A stretch of DNA of 64,000 nucleotides from Coleofasciculus sp937127375 (GCA_040218875.1 JAVJQP010000116.1), one strand, 5' to 3'. Counted from the first letter of the stretch, positions 9,086 to 18,373 are shown. The notes: generated by a model not told the origin, from the sequence alone. Program-made: numbers and translations.

Positions 9086-9712
9086 TTATCGAGTGCTTTT
9101 TTGAGACTCTCCACCGACAGATGCCAACTGACGCTGACGTTCGGGTAAGGTTGAAAACTCGGTTTCTGATGTATCGCGAGGCACCAAACTCTCTGGAATA
9201 AAATCGCGACGTGCCAAAATAATCGCACCCACCATCGCCATCAATAACAGTACTGAGGCGAGTTCAAAGGGTAGTAAAAAGTCAGTGAAGAAATGCTTCC
9301 CAATCGCCACCACTGACTCTTCACCGAGAACCGCTGTACCTGAATAAATCGACCAAGGTGTCGCTAATACCATCGTCCCCAGCAGCGCAAATAACCCCAA
9401 ACAAACCAGCGCGGTTGCACCTTGACGAATCCAAAGATTTGTGATCGGCGTAAAATCTTCTCGCTTGTTCACCAACATAATGGCAAACAAAATTAGCACA
9501 TTCACCGCACCCACATAAACCAAAATTTGCGCGGCGGCGACAAAATCAGCATTGAGCAACAGGTAAAATCCCGCCATACTGATGAAGACACCACCGAGTA
9601 AAAATGCTGAATAAACGATATTACTGAGTAGGACAACGCCTAAGGCTGACCCAATCATCATCACCGACAAAATCGCAAATGAAACAAACTGAACCCCATG
9701 GGCTAGATCCAC
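9086..9712 (-). CDS. ndhG: NAD(P)H-quinone oxidoreductase subunit 6 (NdhG)
   Basis: 208-aa NuoJ-like membrane subunit of NDH-1 with five predicted transmembrane helices. The signature QILVYVGAVNVLILFAIMLV is present. The start is a GTG at 9710-9712 preceded by a GAAGG ribosome site; it gives the N-terminus MDLAHGVQFVSF expected for cyanobacterial NdhG. A stable hairpin separates it from ndhI. Confidence 0.96.
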   Translation of the reverse strand: MDLAHGVQFVSFAILSVMMIGSALGVVLLSNIVYSAFLLGGVFISMAGFYLLLNADFVAAAQILVYVGAVNVLILFAIMLVNKREDFTPITNLWIRQGATALVCLGLFALLGTMVLATPWSIYSGTAVLGEESVVAIGKHFFTDFLLPFELASVLLLMAMVGAIILARRDFIPESLVPRDTSETEFSTLPERQRQLASVGGESQKSTR

Positions 9713-9753
9713 TGTACCTTCACTCCTTGCACTCTAGTTAAAATGACACATTA

Positions 9754-9780
9754 ATCCCACGGAAATAGACTCCGTGGGAT
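9754..9780 (-). promoter_or_regulatory. Hairpin between ndhI and ndhG
   Basis: ATCCCACGGA (9754-9763) is perfectly complementary to TCCGTGGGAT (9771-9780) with a 7-nt loop. There is no T-run on the minus strand, so it is more likely an mRNA processing or stabilising hairpin within the ndh operon than a full terminator. Confidence 0.65.
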
Positions 9781-9785
9781 CAGCT

Positions 9786-10409
9786 TTAAGCATTCTTCGC
9801 TGTTTCTTCTTCTTTTTCTGCTTCAGCCGGTTCCATTTGCTCGACAATTTCTTCCGGACGCAAACCAGCACGTCGAGAACCTGGCGGTAAATCGTGGGGA
9901 TCTGTGACTCCCTTGGGTAGGTAAGCCAGTTCCCGTAATGGCGTAACCATCGGATCTTGTGTCACCTTGTACGGCAGGCGTCCCATCGCCACATTATCAT
10001 AGTTGAGTTCGTGGCGATCGTAGGTAGACATCTCATACTCTTCTGTCGCCGACAGACAGTTGGTGGGACAGTATTCAATGCAGTTCGCGCAGAAAATACA
10101 AACCCCGAAGTCAATACTATAGTGCTTGAGATTCTTTTTCTTACTGGCTTTATCGAACTCGTAGTCTACCACGGGCAGATTAATCGGGCAAACTCGCACA
10201 CAGACTTCGCAAGAAATACACTTGTCAAATTCAAAGTGAATCCGACCCCGATACCGTTCAGAAGGAATCAGTTTTTCATACGGATACTGGACGGTAACGG
10301 GACGGCGCTGCATGTGGTCGAAGGTTACAGATAAACCTTGACCAATATAACGGGCAGCTTGAGCTGTTTCTTTGGCGTAATCGCCAACTTGTTTGAGGAA
10401 CTTGAGCAT
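9786..10409 (-). CDS. ndhI: NAD(P)H-quinone oxidoreductase subunit I (NdhI)
   Basis: 207-aa peripheral-arm protein of NDH-1 carrying two [4Fe-4S] clusters that pass electrons towards the quinone site. Two ferredoxin motifs are seen: CISCEVCVRVCP (about residue 64) and CIFCANCIEYCP (about residue 103). The Glu/Ala-rich C-terminal tail is usual for cyanobacterial NdhI. It lies 86 bp downstream of ndhA; the gap holds CATTTGTCATTCGT-type tandem repeats. Confidence 0.97.
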   Translation of the reverse strand: MLKFLKQVGDYAKETAQAARYIGQGLSVTFDHMQRRPVTVQYPYEKLIPSERYRGRIHFEFDKCISCEVCVRVCPINLPVVDYEFDKASKKKNLKHYSIDFGVCIFCANCIEYCPTNCLSATEEYEMSTYDRHELNYDNVAMGRLPYKVTQDPMVTPLRELAYLPKGVTDPHDLPPGSRRAGLRPEEIVEQMEPAEAEKEEETAKNA

Positions 10410-10495
10410 AATTTGTTATTCGTCATTTGTCATTCGTCATTGTTCATTGGTCATTCGTTTTTAACTATGACCAATGAACAATGACCAATCAGCAA

Positions 10496-11614
10496 TCAAC
10501 CCCCGAATGCAACCGGAAAGGTGAGTTTAAGAGCAGCAGTGAGCAACAGGTTCACTAATCCAATTGGTAAAAGGAACTTCCAGCCCAGATTTAGGAGTTG
10601 GTCAATCCGTACACGGGGAACTGTCCAGCGCAGCAGAACCGCAATAAAGAGGAGAAAGTAAGCCTTGAGTAAGGTCATGGTAATTCCCAGAGAAGCGGTA
10701 ATTACCTGTAACCAGGAACTGGTTTCACTTACACCTAACCAAGTGGCTAATCGGTCAAGGGGAATCGGGAATTCCCAGCCGCCTAAGTACAGCACCGCTA
10801 CTAATATGGCAGAAAGGATTAGGTTAACGTAAGATCCGATATAAAACAAACCAAATTTCATGCCGGCATATTCGGTTTGATAGCCAGCCACCAATTCCTC
10901 CTCGGCTTCGGGTAGGTCAAAGGGAAGTCGCTCACATTCGGCTAAGGCGGCAATCCAAAAAATCAAAAAGCCAACGGGTTGACGCCAAATATTCCAGCCT
11001 AAGATGCCATAACCGGATTGCTGTTCCACAATATCGATGGTACTTAGGCTATTGGACATCATCACCACTGCCAATACCGCCAGCGCCAGGGGAATTTCGT
11101 AACTAATCGACTGTGCCGCTGCTCTTAACCCCCCAAGTAGGGAATACTTGTTGTTGGAGGCATACCCTGACATCAGCAAACCAATAGGCTGAATACTCGA
11201 CAGGGCAATCCAGAGAAATATCCCCAGTCCTACGTTAGTAATAATCAGGTTCTGTCCAAAGGGGACAATCAGGTACGACAAAAAGACGGGGATGACGACG
11301 AGTATGGGTCCGAGAGTAAATAGCCATCGATCTGCTTTGGCAGGGACGATATCTTCCTTAAACACCAACTTGAGACCATCGGCGACGGCTTGCAGAACAC
11401 CCAGAGGTCCAGCATATTCCGGACCAATCCGCTGTTGAGCCGCAGCAGAAATTTTTCGTTCCAGCCAGACTATGACAAGGACACCCACGGTTGCACCGAT
11501 AATCATCAGGAACATCGGCAGGGGCATCCACATCGCCTTGGCAGCACCACTGGGGATGCCAAAATCTTTAAGCGATTCAATAAAACTTCCTTGAAGGTCA
11601 ATTCCTGCGTTCAT
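10496..11614 (-). CDS. ndhA: NAD(P)H-quinone oxidoreductase subunit 1 (NdhA)
   Basis: NuoH-like membrane subunit forming part of the quinone chamber of NDH-1. It has about eight transmembrane helices and the family motifs ERKISAAAQQRIGPEYAGPLG and ERLPFDLPEAEEELVAGYQTEY. The start is set at the ATG at 11612-11614 (MNAGIDLQGSF), giving 372 aa, the usual cyanobacterial length; an upstream GTG at 11653 would add 13 residues not expected in the family. First gene of ndhA-I-G-E. Confidence 0.96.
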   Translation of the reverse strand: MNAGIDLQGSFIESLKDFGIPSGAAKAMWMPLPMFLMIIGATVGVLVIVWLERKISAAAQQRIGPEYAGPLGVLQAVADGLKLVFKEDIVPAKADRWLFTLGPILVVIPVFLSYLIVPFGQNLIITNVGLGIFLWIALSSIQPIGLLMSGYASNNKYSLLGGLRAAAQSISYEIPLALAVLAVVMMSNSLSTIDIVEQQSGYGILGWNIWRQPVGFLIFWIAALAECERLPFDLPEAEEELVAGYQTEYAGMKFGLFYIGSYVNLILSAILVAVLYLGGWEFPIPLDRLATWLGVSETSSWLQVITASLGITMTLLKAYFLLFIAVLLRWTVPRVRIDQLLNLGWKFLLPIGLVNLLLTAALKLTFPVAFGG

Positions 11615-12054
11615 CTTGGCAGCTACGTGATATTTACTGAGGTAATTTGACACTTACTGTATCAAATTATGCTATCGGTTTGATTTGTGAAGTTTTTTTG
11701 ACAGCCTCACTGCCTAGTATATCGTTCGACGTGATCCCCTTAGCCAAGACAAGCGAGAATTTAAGTTGATTGCAGCGAATAGGCGATAACAATTAAATTA
11801 GATCCTTACTGAACCCTGATCGCGAAGCAACGATGGTACAATCCCCCAGCGAAATGGAAACCCTATCTCTTGAACTCCCTCGTGCGATCGCACTGCACGT
11901 CAGACCCGAACAGTGTAGTGTTATTCGCCAACCCTAAGTAGGGGTAAAGGTAGCGAAGATACGGTGTTTATCTGTCAAGCAAGTGTAGGTAATACGGAAC
12001 AGATTCCTCGTTCTCAGGTCAGTAAGACAATCGCACTATGAGGCTAAGTCAACT
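11615..12054. other. Intergenic region upstream of ndhA, no clear gene
   Basis: Probably carries the ndhA promoter on the minus strand. A 34-codon frame at 11833-11937 (MVQSPSEMET...) is too short to support as a gene and could be a decayed N-terminus. Confidence 0.4.
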
Positions 12055-12366
12055 ATGCTAGATCTTCTGGCTGTATCGGTAGTAACCATCGCTACTTCTG
12101 CTGACACCCCAGTGAAAACACAGCCGCCTCATGTGAACGCTACCACTTCAATTGATATTGTCGATCCAGGATTTTTTGCGCCATACCCTCCAATCTCTCA
12201 TCCTGTTGCTACATGCCCCCCTGGTGAATTTGCTTCAGCCTTTTCAGATGTGTATCCCACCGATTGGGCTTATCAAGCAGTAAGTCAGCTGGCTAGTACG
12301 CCAACTCAATGTTTTGATTTACCGAATAAAGAATCTGGCGAATTTCCTAGAGACTGGGCATTTTGA
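12055..12366 (+). pseudogene. SLH-domain fragment, probable porin gene remnant
   Basis: A 103-aa frame with a signal-like N-terminus and FSDVYPTDWAYQAVSQLAS, the opening of an S-layer homology domain as found near the N-terminus of cyanobacterial SLH/OprB-type porins. The homology ends after about 30 residues (CFDLP), with no barrel following. It is therefore likely a truncated remnant; a genuine small secreted protein is possible. A stable hairpin follows 50 bp downstream. Confidence 0.45.
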
Positions 12367-12827
12367 AGCGGAAGTTCCCCCCGTTCAAATGTACTAAAAT
12401 AGCCAAAAGGCTTAAACTGAAGGGGTGTCAAGCTTTTGATCTGCTTGTCACCCCTTCAGCACGAAGACTTAGGAGAAGCCTTTGACTCCTCCACAGGGTT
12501 TAAACTACCCAATGACACCAACCGTTCCCCTGATGCATTCGGGGTGAGGCGGGAACCTGAGGTGTCGGCTGAGGGTGTACTCCCTAGATTTGTTCTCCAT
12601 CTCAGGCGAGTGTGGCGGTGACAACAGGCAAGTGACGGCTTAATTTCTGCGATCGCCTTCTATGGTCTTCATCATTATTTTTGATGATTGTTGCTTCTCC
12701 CACTGCTTCTAGACGTAGCCAGCTAAGTCTTTATAGTGTTCCCCTTGCTCAATTGGGGCAAACAAGGCATCTTAGAAGACAATATAAAAAATATTAAATT
12801 TTTAGTGTTTCACTCCAAAGGGTGGTT
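12367..12827. other. Intergenic region with hairpin, no clear gene
   Basis: Holds the long hairpin at 12417-12459. A 61-codon frame at 12436-12621 starts inside that hairpin and has no recognisable motif. An AT-rich stretch at 12780-12810 just before the next gene may be its promoter. Confidence 0.45.
12417..12459. repeat. Long hairpin with 16 paired bases, possible element end
   Basis: CTGAAGGGGTG-T-CAAGC pairs with GCTTG-T-CACCCCTTCAG, with a single T-T mismatch and a 9-nt loop. No T-run follows, so it is not a classic terminator. It could be a repeat-element end. Confidence 0.6.
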
Positions 12828-13607
12828 ATGACCAAAGAAAATCTTCTGGAATTAGCGAAACAGGGTAATGATGCAGCGATTCTCTCGGTGATGAATTATG
12901 TGCTACAAGATCGCAATATTACCGCCCAAGCTGCACTCAAAGGGAATTGCCTGTTGTTACTCCTGAAAGCCGTTCAAGTCCCTGACCAAAAGTTATCGGT
13001 GACAATTGTCCGCAAACTGATGGCACACTTACGAGTCCCATCGATCGCCTCTGTGCAAATGTATGGTAAACAGGTTGGACAACCCGCCCCCTCTTGGATG
13101 GAAGTCATCGATTTGCGGGATGAGATAGAACCCTTGAAACCCAAAACTAACGTTTTCAAGGTATTGGCTCAATGGGGGGCAAAACCCCTGATGTTCCTAG
13201 CGTTGATTCCTTTAGGGGCGATCAGTATTTATGCTTATTTATCACTGCCCCTGGGAAAATCGATTGTACCTGTACAAGCTGAGTCAATATCCTTCAGTGT
13301 CAAGGAAATAGAATTGTCTGACATAGAACCCTTAGATAAGTCCCCCGATCCGTCTCTCTCCTCTGCAGTGAATCAAACTCAACCCTTTCAGAACGCGGTA
13401 AATCAAGCCATGTATGCGGCGACATTGACTCAATCGGCGCAAACCCCAAAAGAATGGGACATCGTGGTGAGTCATTGGCAAGACGCGATCGCACTCATGG
13501 ATATTGTACCTCTGTCCCATCCTCAACATAGCCTTGCCCAGCAAAAAATAGCCGAGTATCAAGAGAATCTCAATTATGCCCAGAAAAATTCAACCATTAG
13601 TCAGTAG
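12828..13607 (+). CDS. Cyanobacterial single-span membrane protein, unknown function
   Basis: 259 aa from the ATG at 12828; a GTG two codons upstream is a less likely start. Residues 1-70 form a helical domain (ENLLELAKQGNDAAI...) that I recall at the start of several cyanobacterial hypothetical proteins. One transmembrane helix lies at about 123-143 (PLMFLALIPLGAISIYAYL). The C-terminal part has WDIVVSHWQDAIALMDIVP and HPQHSLAQQKIAEYQENL, a TPR-like helical pattern. No catalytic motif is seen. The next gene begins 6 bp downstream, suggesting an operon. Confidence 0.75.
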   Translation: MTKENLLELAKQGNDAAILSVMNYVLQDRNITAQAALKGNCLLLLLKAVQVPDQKLSVTIVRKLMAHLRVPSIASVQMYGKQVGQPAPSWMEVIDLRDEIEPLKPKTNVFKVLAQWGAKPLMFLALIPLGAISIYAYLSLPLGKSIVPVQAESISFSVKEIELSDIEPLDKSPDPSLSSAVNQTQPFQNAVNQAMYAATLTQSAQTPKEWDIVVSHWQDAIALMDIVPLSHPQHSLAQQKIAEYQENLNYAQKNSTISQ

Positions 13608-13613
13608 TAAATT

Positions 13614-13934
13614 ATGGTTAATTTCGGTTTGAACTCGGCAACACTTTTAGGACTTCTGGACATATTTTTATCTATAGCCTACTTAGCTATATCTGTTGCT
13701 CTACCCATCGCTAGGAGAAGAGATATCGGGGTTACGGGAATAGTTCTTTATATCATTCAAGCAATCATTGCCCCTTTGTTTCTGCTAATGACGGGTTTTA
13801 TTCTCTTTTTCCAAGGATGGCGACTTGACCCTATATTGCAGTTTAGCTATGTTTTATTGAATTTCCTGGTTATTTATCTGGGAGTGAAAGATATCATCCT
13901 CTTCCGTTTACTGTCTCCACCAAATCATCGCTAG
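13614..13934 (+). CDS. Ycf66-like membrane protein (106 aa)
   Basis: Starts MVNFGLNSATLLGLLDI and contains GFILFFQGWRLDPILQF, the hallmark of the Ycf66 family of cyanobacterial and plastid membrane proteins. Three hydrophobic helices are predicted. It is shorter than the usual cyanobacterial Ycf66, lacking the long charged C-terminal tail. Function in the family is unknown; thylakoid location is plausible. It starts 6 bp after the preceding gene. Confidence 0.8.
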   Translation: MVNFGLNSATLLGLLDIFLSIAYLAISVALPIARRRDIGVTGIVLYIIQAIIAPLFLLMTGFILFFQGWRLDPILQFSYVLLNFLVIYLGVKDIILFRLLSPPNHR

Positions 13935-13991
13935 TAACAAGTGATCGCCCCTCCTTTCACTTTAGTTTTTGGGAGAAGCGATCGACCGGTT

Positions 13992-15149
13992 TTACACTAA
14001 GGGGATTTGTGATGTCCGTTCCTGGATGGGAACGTAAGAGACACCGTGATTGCCAGTATAAATCTGGGTAGGTCGGAAAATCCGATTTTCTCCGAGCTGT
14101 TCCTTCCAGTGCGCCAGCCAACCCGCTACCCGTGCGATCGCGAATATAGGGGTAAACAAGTCGGTGGGAATACCCAGTTTTCGATAAACCAAACCGGAAT
14201 AGAAATCTACATTCGCGTAAATCCCTTTATGTCCCAGTTTTTCCTCAACCGCCTGTTCTAACTCCAAGGCAATTTCGTAGTATTTATCGGAACCAAACTT
14301 ATCAAACAATTGTTCGGCTAAATGCTGGAGAATCGTGGCGCGTGGATCTTTAACCTTATAGACGCGGTGACCAAATCCCATGATTTTTGCCTTGCGCTGT
14401 AAGCAATCCTCTAGATAGGGACGCACATTTTCCACCGAACCAATTTCTTCGAGCATGGAAATCACTTCTTCATTCGCCCCCCCATGCAAGGGACCAGCAA
14501 GGGTACCGACAGCTGATGCGATCACCCCATAGGGGTCAGTTAGCGTCGAAGCCGTTACCATGGCTGAGAACGTAGACGCATTGATGGTATGTTCAGCATG
14601 GAGGGTTAAGCAAACATCAAAGACGTGAGCCTCTAGGGGATCGGGTTCTTGCTCGGTGAGCATATACAGAAAATTAGCGGAATAGTCTAAATCATCGTTT
14701 GGCTTCACCGGGTCATTCCCCTTCCGCATCAGCTTAAATGCGGCTACCATTGTCGGGATTTTCGCCAACAGGCGCACAACGGCTTCCCGGATATAATTGG
14801 GATTTGGCAGAGCGCGTTTTGAGTAAAAAAGCCCCAATGCTGCTGCAGAGGCTTGCAGTGCATCCATCGGATGTCCGGTTTCTGGGAAACATTTCATCAT
14901 GTCCCGAATCCGATATTTAATCCGTCGATGGTAACGAATTTCCGTCTCAAACTTTTCTAGCTCGTCCTTGGTTGGTAGCTCACCCCATATCAGAAGATAG
15001 GCGGTTTCTAGGAACGTGCTTTTTGTAGCGAGTTCTTCAATCCGAATACCTCGATACTCTAATATTCCCTGTTTTCCATCAACATAGCTGATACTGGATT
15101 GGGCAGCGGGAATGCCTTCTAAACCTGGTTTATACTCGCAGACAGTCAT
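13992..15149 (-). CDS. gltA: Citrate synthase
   Basis: Condenses oxaloacetate and acetyl-CoA to citrate. 385 aa, normal for the hexameric/dimeric bacterial type. Catalytic features: His in LHAEHTINASTFS, His in GPLHGGANEE, GFGHRVYKVKDPR, and Asp in NVDFYSGLVY. The ATG at 15147-15149 gives the usual start MTVCEYKPGLEGIPAAQSSISYVDG is normal for cyanobacteria. It follows sixA on the same strand after about 93 bp and may be co-transcribed. Confidence 0.97.
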   Translation of the reverse strand: MTVCEYKPGLEGIPAAQSSISYVDGKQGILEYRGIRIEELATKSTFLETAYLLIWGELPTKDELEKFETEIRYHRRIKYRIRDMMKCFPETGHPMDALQASAAALGLFYSKRALPNPNYIREAVVRLLAKIPTMVAAFKLMRKGNDPVKPNDDLDYSANFLYMLTEQEPDPLEAHVFDVCLTLHAEHTINASTFSAMVTASTLTDPYGVIASAVGTLAGPLHGGANEEVISMLEEIGSVENVRPYLEDCLQRKAKIMGFGHRVYKVKDPRATILQHLAEQLFDKFGSDKYYEIALELEQAVEEKLGHKGIYANVDFYSGLVYRKLGIPTDLFTPIFAIARVAGWLAHWKEQLGENRIFRPTQIYTGNHGVSYVPIQERTSQIPLV

Positions 15150-15242
15150 AGAACTACTAAATACGTTTGAAGTGTTCTCAGGCTAACTTACCAGAAACTG
15201 GGGAATTAGTAGTGTGTGTTACAAAATTTCTTAAAGATCAGA

Positions 15243-15746
15243 TTAGATCAGCCATTTTGGTGACGTTAGTAAAAATAGCTCACTTCGTCCAAGGGGGACT
15301 CCCGTTTCTTTCAGGTTTAACCCGATCACGCCCGCTTTCTTGAGGACAAGTTTTTCCTGTGCTTCTCCCCAAACCAACAATTCTGCCCAATTGCCTAAAT
15401 CCGGTTGATGACCGATTAACGCTAAACAGCTTTCCCTGTTTCGGTTTTGACGCCATTCCTGTAGCCAGTTAACCCAGGTATGGATATCCCCATCAGGCGC
15501 AAGGCTGGGAAATTCGTCGAGTTGCTCACTTAAACCTACGTCTTGCAGAATCGCGGCGGTTTCTCGCGCTCGGACTAAGGGACTGGTTAATATAGGGTCA
15601 AACTGCAAACCGCGATCGCGCAGTTGCTTGGCGACTTTGGTGGTTCTTTTGCGTCCTTTGCGGGTTAGGGGGCGATCTTCATCGTTGGGATAGTCTTCGC
15701 GATCGGCAGCGATGCCATGACGGATTAAGTACAGTTTTATTGTCAT
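15243..15746 (-). CDS. sixA: Phosphohistidine phosphatase SixA
   Basis: 167-aa histidine-phosphatase-family enzyme that removes phosphate from phosphohistidine proteins such as histidine kinases or phosphotransfer domains. The RHG motif is in LYLIRHGIAADRE (residues 6-12) and the second catalytic His in LIGHQPDL. Length is normal. It lies upstream of gltA on the same strand. A tandem MITE-like repeat pair sits just upstream of its start. Confidence 0.93.
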   Translation of the reverse strand: MTIKLYLIRHGIAADREDYPNDEDRPLTRKGRKRTTKVAKQLRDRGLQFDPILTSPLVRARETAAILQDVGLSEQLDEFPSLAPDGDIHTWVNWLQEWRQNRNRESCLALIGHQPDLGNWAELLVWGEAQEKLVLKKAGVIGLNLKETGVPLGRSELFLLTSPKWLI

Positions 15747-15769
15747 CTGTTTTTTTGACTCTTCTGTAC

Positions 15770-15864
15770 CTATAGTGTTTTCAGATGATTCGCGTACAGC
15801 ACAAGCACTGAAAGCCTTACTGGAAAAGGGTTAATTGTTTTCATCTCAAATGCAAACGCTATAG
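15770..15864. repeat. MITE-like element, copy 1
   Basis: 95-bp unit starting CTATAGTGTTTTCAGATGA and ending TCATCTCAAATGCAAACGCTATAG: imperfect terminal inverted repeats with CTATAG ends. The core holds AGCACTGAAAGCCTTACTGG, shared exactly with copy 2. It shares its last CTATAG with copy 2. Confidence 0.8.
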
Positions 15865-15953
15865 TATTTTTATTTGATTCGTGTACAGCCAAAGCACTGA
15901 AAGCCTTACTGGGCAAGGTTTGCTTGTTTACATCTCAAATAAAAATGCTATAG
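15859..15953. repeat. MITE-like element, copy 2 in tandem
   Basis: 95-bp unit with stronger terminal inverted repeats (CTATAGTATTTTTATTTGA against TCAAATAAAAATGCTATAG). Its core matches copy 1 closely. A 64-codon frame covering it is an artefact. Confidence 0.8.
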
Positions 15954-16082
15954 CACAGGCTCAGGACAATGGTCTGAAAAACTGCTCAAATGCCAATGCA
16001 GAGGTGGTTTCAGTTGAGTCCGTCAATGAGGCTATTTTCATAAGGCAAGTTTCCGGCTCAGTTGAATTAGTCTAAACTCCAG

Positions 16083-16826
16083 TTACTTACGAATAATATG
16101 TAAACGAGACTTGCGAATGAATTCATAACGGCTCTGTTTATCGCTAAAGTAGTCATCCACTGCCTTGCGGCAACCTGACCACCCATAATAATCATCAATT
16201 ACTAGAACACCTTCCTGTTCTAGGTAGGGTTCGATACGCTGCAAGCAAGTCATCACTGAGTTGTACCAATCACCGTCTATGTGAGCTAATGCTACAGGTT
16301 GATTGACGTGTAATACATTTTCAAAAAGTCCCTTGACTAGATAAACCTTATTTTCGTCAACAGGAACACCGTATTTTCTAAAATTTTCGTTCACTTTCTC
16401 AAAAAGATTCTCTTCATACCCATAATATTTGTTACCGCCGAACCCTTTAGCTTGACCACTTCTTATTACTTCATACCGCTTATGACAATCCTCGCCATCT
16501 TTTTCTGAAGGTGGAGGAATCATTTCAAACGCATCATAAACATAAAAAGGACGTGCCTTAGACTTAGCTTTTGCCATGACTATAGCTGAACCACCTAATG
16601 CACATCCAGCTTCAATTATAATACCATTTCTCTTATTGTTCTTTTCTAATTGCTTTACCTGCGTGAATAAATCATTGAGAGCGGTAATATCAAGAAAGGT
16701 TAATAAGTTTTTACGGACTGAACGATTAACCGAGGGAGAGAATGGTTCAATGAATATTTTTGTAGTAATTTTCTTAGGAAATCTCCTGATTATTTTTCGA
16801 GAATATTTATGGATTTGAATAGACAT
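16083..16826 (-). CDS. TylF/MycF-type O-methyltransferase-like protein (247 aa)
   Basis: Class I SAM-dependent methyltransferase fold. IIIEAGCALGGSAIVMA (about residue 70) is the SAM-binding glycine motif. HIDGDWYNSVMTCL and LVIDDYYGWSGCRKAVDDYF carry the metal-binding Asp pair typical of macrocin-type O-methyltransferases. The substrate is unknown; sugar hydroxyls are modified by the founding members. An AGGAG ribosome site lies 7-8 nt before the ATG. It is AT-richer than its neighbours and next to a MITE pair, so it may have been transferred in. Confidence 0.85.
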   Translation of the reverse strand: MSIQIHKYSRKIIRRFPKKITTKIFIEPFSPSVNRSVRKNLLTFLDITALNDLFTQVKQLEKNNKRNGIIIEAGCALGGSAIVMAKAKSKARPFYVYDAFEMIPPPSEKDGEDCHKRYEVIRSGQAKGFGGNKYYGYEENLFEKVNENFRKYGVPVDENKVYLVKGLFENVLHVNQPVALAHIDGDWYNSVMTCLQRIEPYLEQEGVLVIDDYYGWSGCRKAVDDYFSDKQSRYEFIRKSRLHIIRK

Positions 16827-16887
16827 TTTGCTAGCTCCTGTGTTTTAATGATCTGTATTCTGACATTCTACATGACAATATCATAGA

Positions 16888-18159
16888 TTAATCGGCATGA
16901 ATCACATTATCTTTGGGATTAACTAAGCGCCAGAGTTTTTGCTTGATTTGAATATCAAAGACTTCCCATTTAAGCTTGGTGAATTCGGTATTGTCATTAA
17001 AGCCACCTAAGAAACCAATGGGGATTTCAAAGCCACCGGCGGTCATGCGCCCGCCACCAAAGAATCGTCCTTGATTGTCTTGACCAAAGGCTTCTTTAAT
17101 AAATTCGTCGGGATCAAGGGTGATTTTACTGGTTCTCAAGGAACCAATCACGACTTCGACTTCTTCGTCTTCGTTGTGAACAATCCCATAAACCACCGCC
17201 GTGTGGACATTTTCTTCAGTCACCAAAAAGTCAGCGGCTTGAGGAATTGCATCCCGGTCATCGTACCGTAAATAGCCTACCCCCGCCATCGAAAAATTAT
17301 TCTGAACAATGCGGTTTTTCAGCGATCGCTCAATCACATCCATGACTCGTCGCGATCGCGCGGTTTGCAGGACAGCATTGAGTAACTGTACGTCATAGAA
17401 ACGACTCAAGTACGCCGCCGCTAGGAAATCCTCTTCCGTCGCCCGCATCAAGCGATCGGTATCGGCACGTAGACCGTGCATTAGTGCTGTAGCACACTTA
17501 ACATGGGTACTAATGCTACTATCAAGCTTGAGTAACCCGGTTTGTAGGTATTGACTGAGGATAGTGGCAGTCGCCCTTGTCTGAGGTCGCAAATCGGTAA
17601 ATTCTGCCTCCAGATTATCCTGAGGGTTGTGATGGTCAATCAGGACGACAATGGGGACACCTGCTTTTTTGACAAAGGGCATTAATTGGGTTGTGGTTCC
17701 CTGATTATCCACCAGCACACAACCTTGATACACGGAGAAATCCCGATCCTTCAATGTCTGAATTCCCCAGCGCTTAGCAGGTAAGTTTGTCAACTTGACC
17801 AAGGCAATGTTTTCCTGATGAGACAAAGTTCCTGCATATACAATGTCACATTGAATATTGTACTGTTGGGCAATTAACTGGTAAGCCCAAGCACTCGATA
17901 GAGCATCAGGATCAGGGAAATCTTGAATGACAATAAGCTGGCGTTCTGAACTGTGACGATCTAAAACCTGTTGCAGTTCTCCTATTTTGGCTTGGGATGC
18001 ATCAAAACGCCGCCGACGTTCACCGGTATTGTTACTGCGGTTCTTGGGATTTTTTGGGGAAGTTTTCTGTTGGTGTGAAGCCGCCGCACTCCCATCCGAA
18101 GGTGATGCTTTAGGGGGGAGAGCGTTATTATTGACAGATTTAAGTGAGTTGGATTCCAT
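16888..18159 (-). CDS. DHH-family phosphoesterase (423 aa)
   Basis: Hydrolyses phosphodiester or nucleotide substrates; the family includes NrnA-like nanoRNases and c-di-AMP phosphodiesterases. Motifs: FPDPDALSSA (metal Asps), LVDN, the namesake VVLIDHHNP, and the DHHA1 glycine motif GGGRMTAGGF. Residues 1-50 are a basic, low-complexity extension (KTSPKNPKNRSNN). The ATG at 18157-18159 is preferred over a TTG three codons upstream. The usual DHH is intact. Substrate cannot be told from the sequence. Confidence 0.9.
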   Translation of the reverse strand: MESNSLKSVNNNALPPKASPSDGSAAASHQQKTSPKNPKNRSNNTGERRRRFDASQAKIGELQQVLDRHSSERQLIVIQDFPDPDALSSAWAYQLIAQQYNIQCDIVYAGTLSHQENIALVKLTNLPAKRWGIQTLKDRDFSVYQGCVLVDNQGTTTQLMPFVKKAGVPIVVLIDHHNPQDNLEAEFTDLRPQTRATATILSQYLQTGLLKLDSSISTHVKCATALMHGLRADTDRLMRATEEDFLAAAYLSRFYDVQLLNAVLQTARSRRVMDVIERSLKNRIVQNNFSMAGVGYLRYDDRDAIPQAADFLVTEENVHTAVVYGIVHNEDEEVEVVIGSLRTSKITLDPDEFIKEAFGQDNQGRFFGGGRMTAGGFEIPIGFLGGFNDNTEFTKLKWEVFDIQIKQKLWRLVNPKDNVIHAD

Positions 18160-18373
18160 CGCGGACAAGGTATTCAGCCATCATAGTTTTACACCAATCG
18201 CCCCTGGAATAGGGGCTGGTGATTGCATGGGCATTGGAACCCACTCTTATATTGTGTAATATATCCCTTGTTCAGTTACGCAAGAATAAGCTCATAAGAG
18301 CATATAGTACCAGATCAGCTATCTGTTATTAACCTTATAGCCCAATATCTTAAATTCAATTTTTTCAGGGATC

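Noticed and set aside
12436..12621. 61-codon frame after the SLH remnant
   Set aside because: Starts inside a hairpin and has no motif or ribosome site.
15881..16075. 64-codon frame upstream of the methyltransferase
   Set aside because: It starts inside a MITE-like unit, and no homology is recognised.
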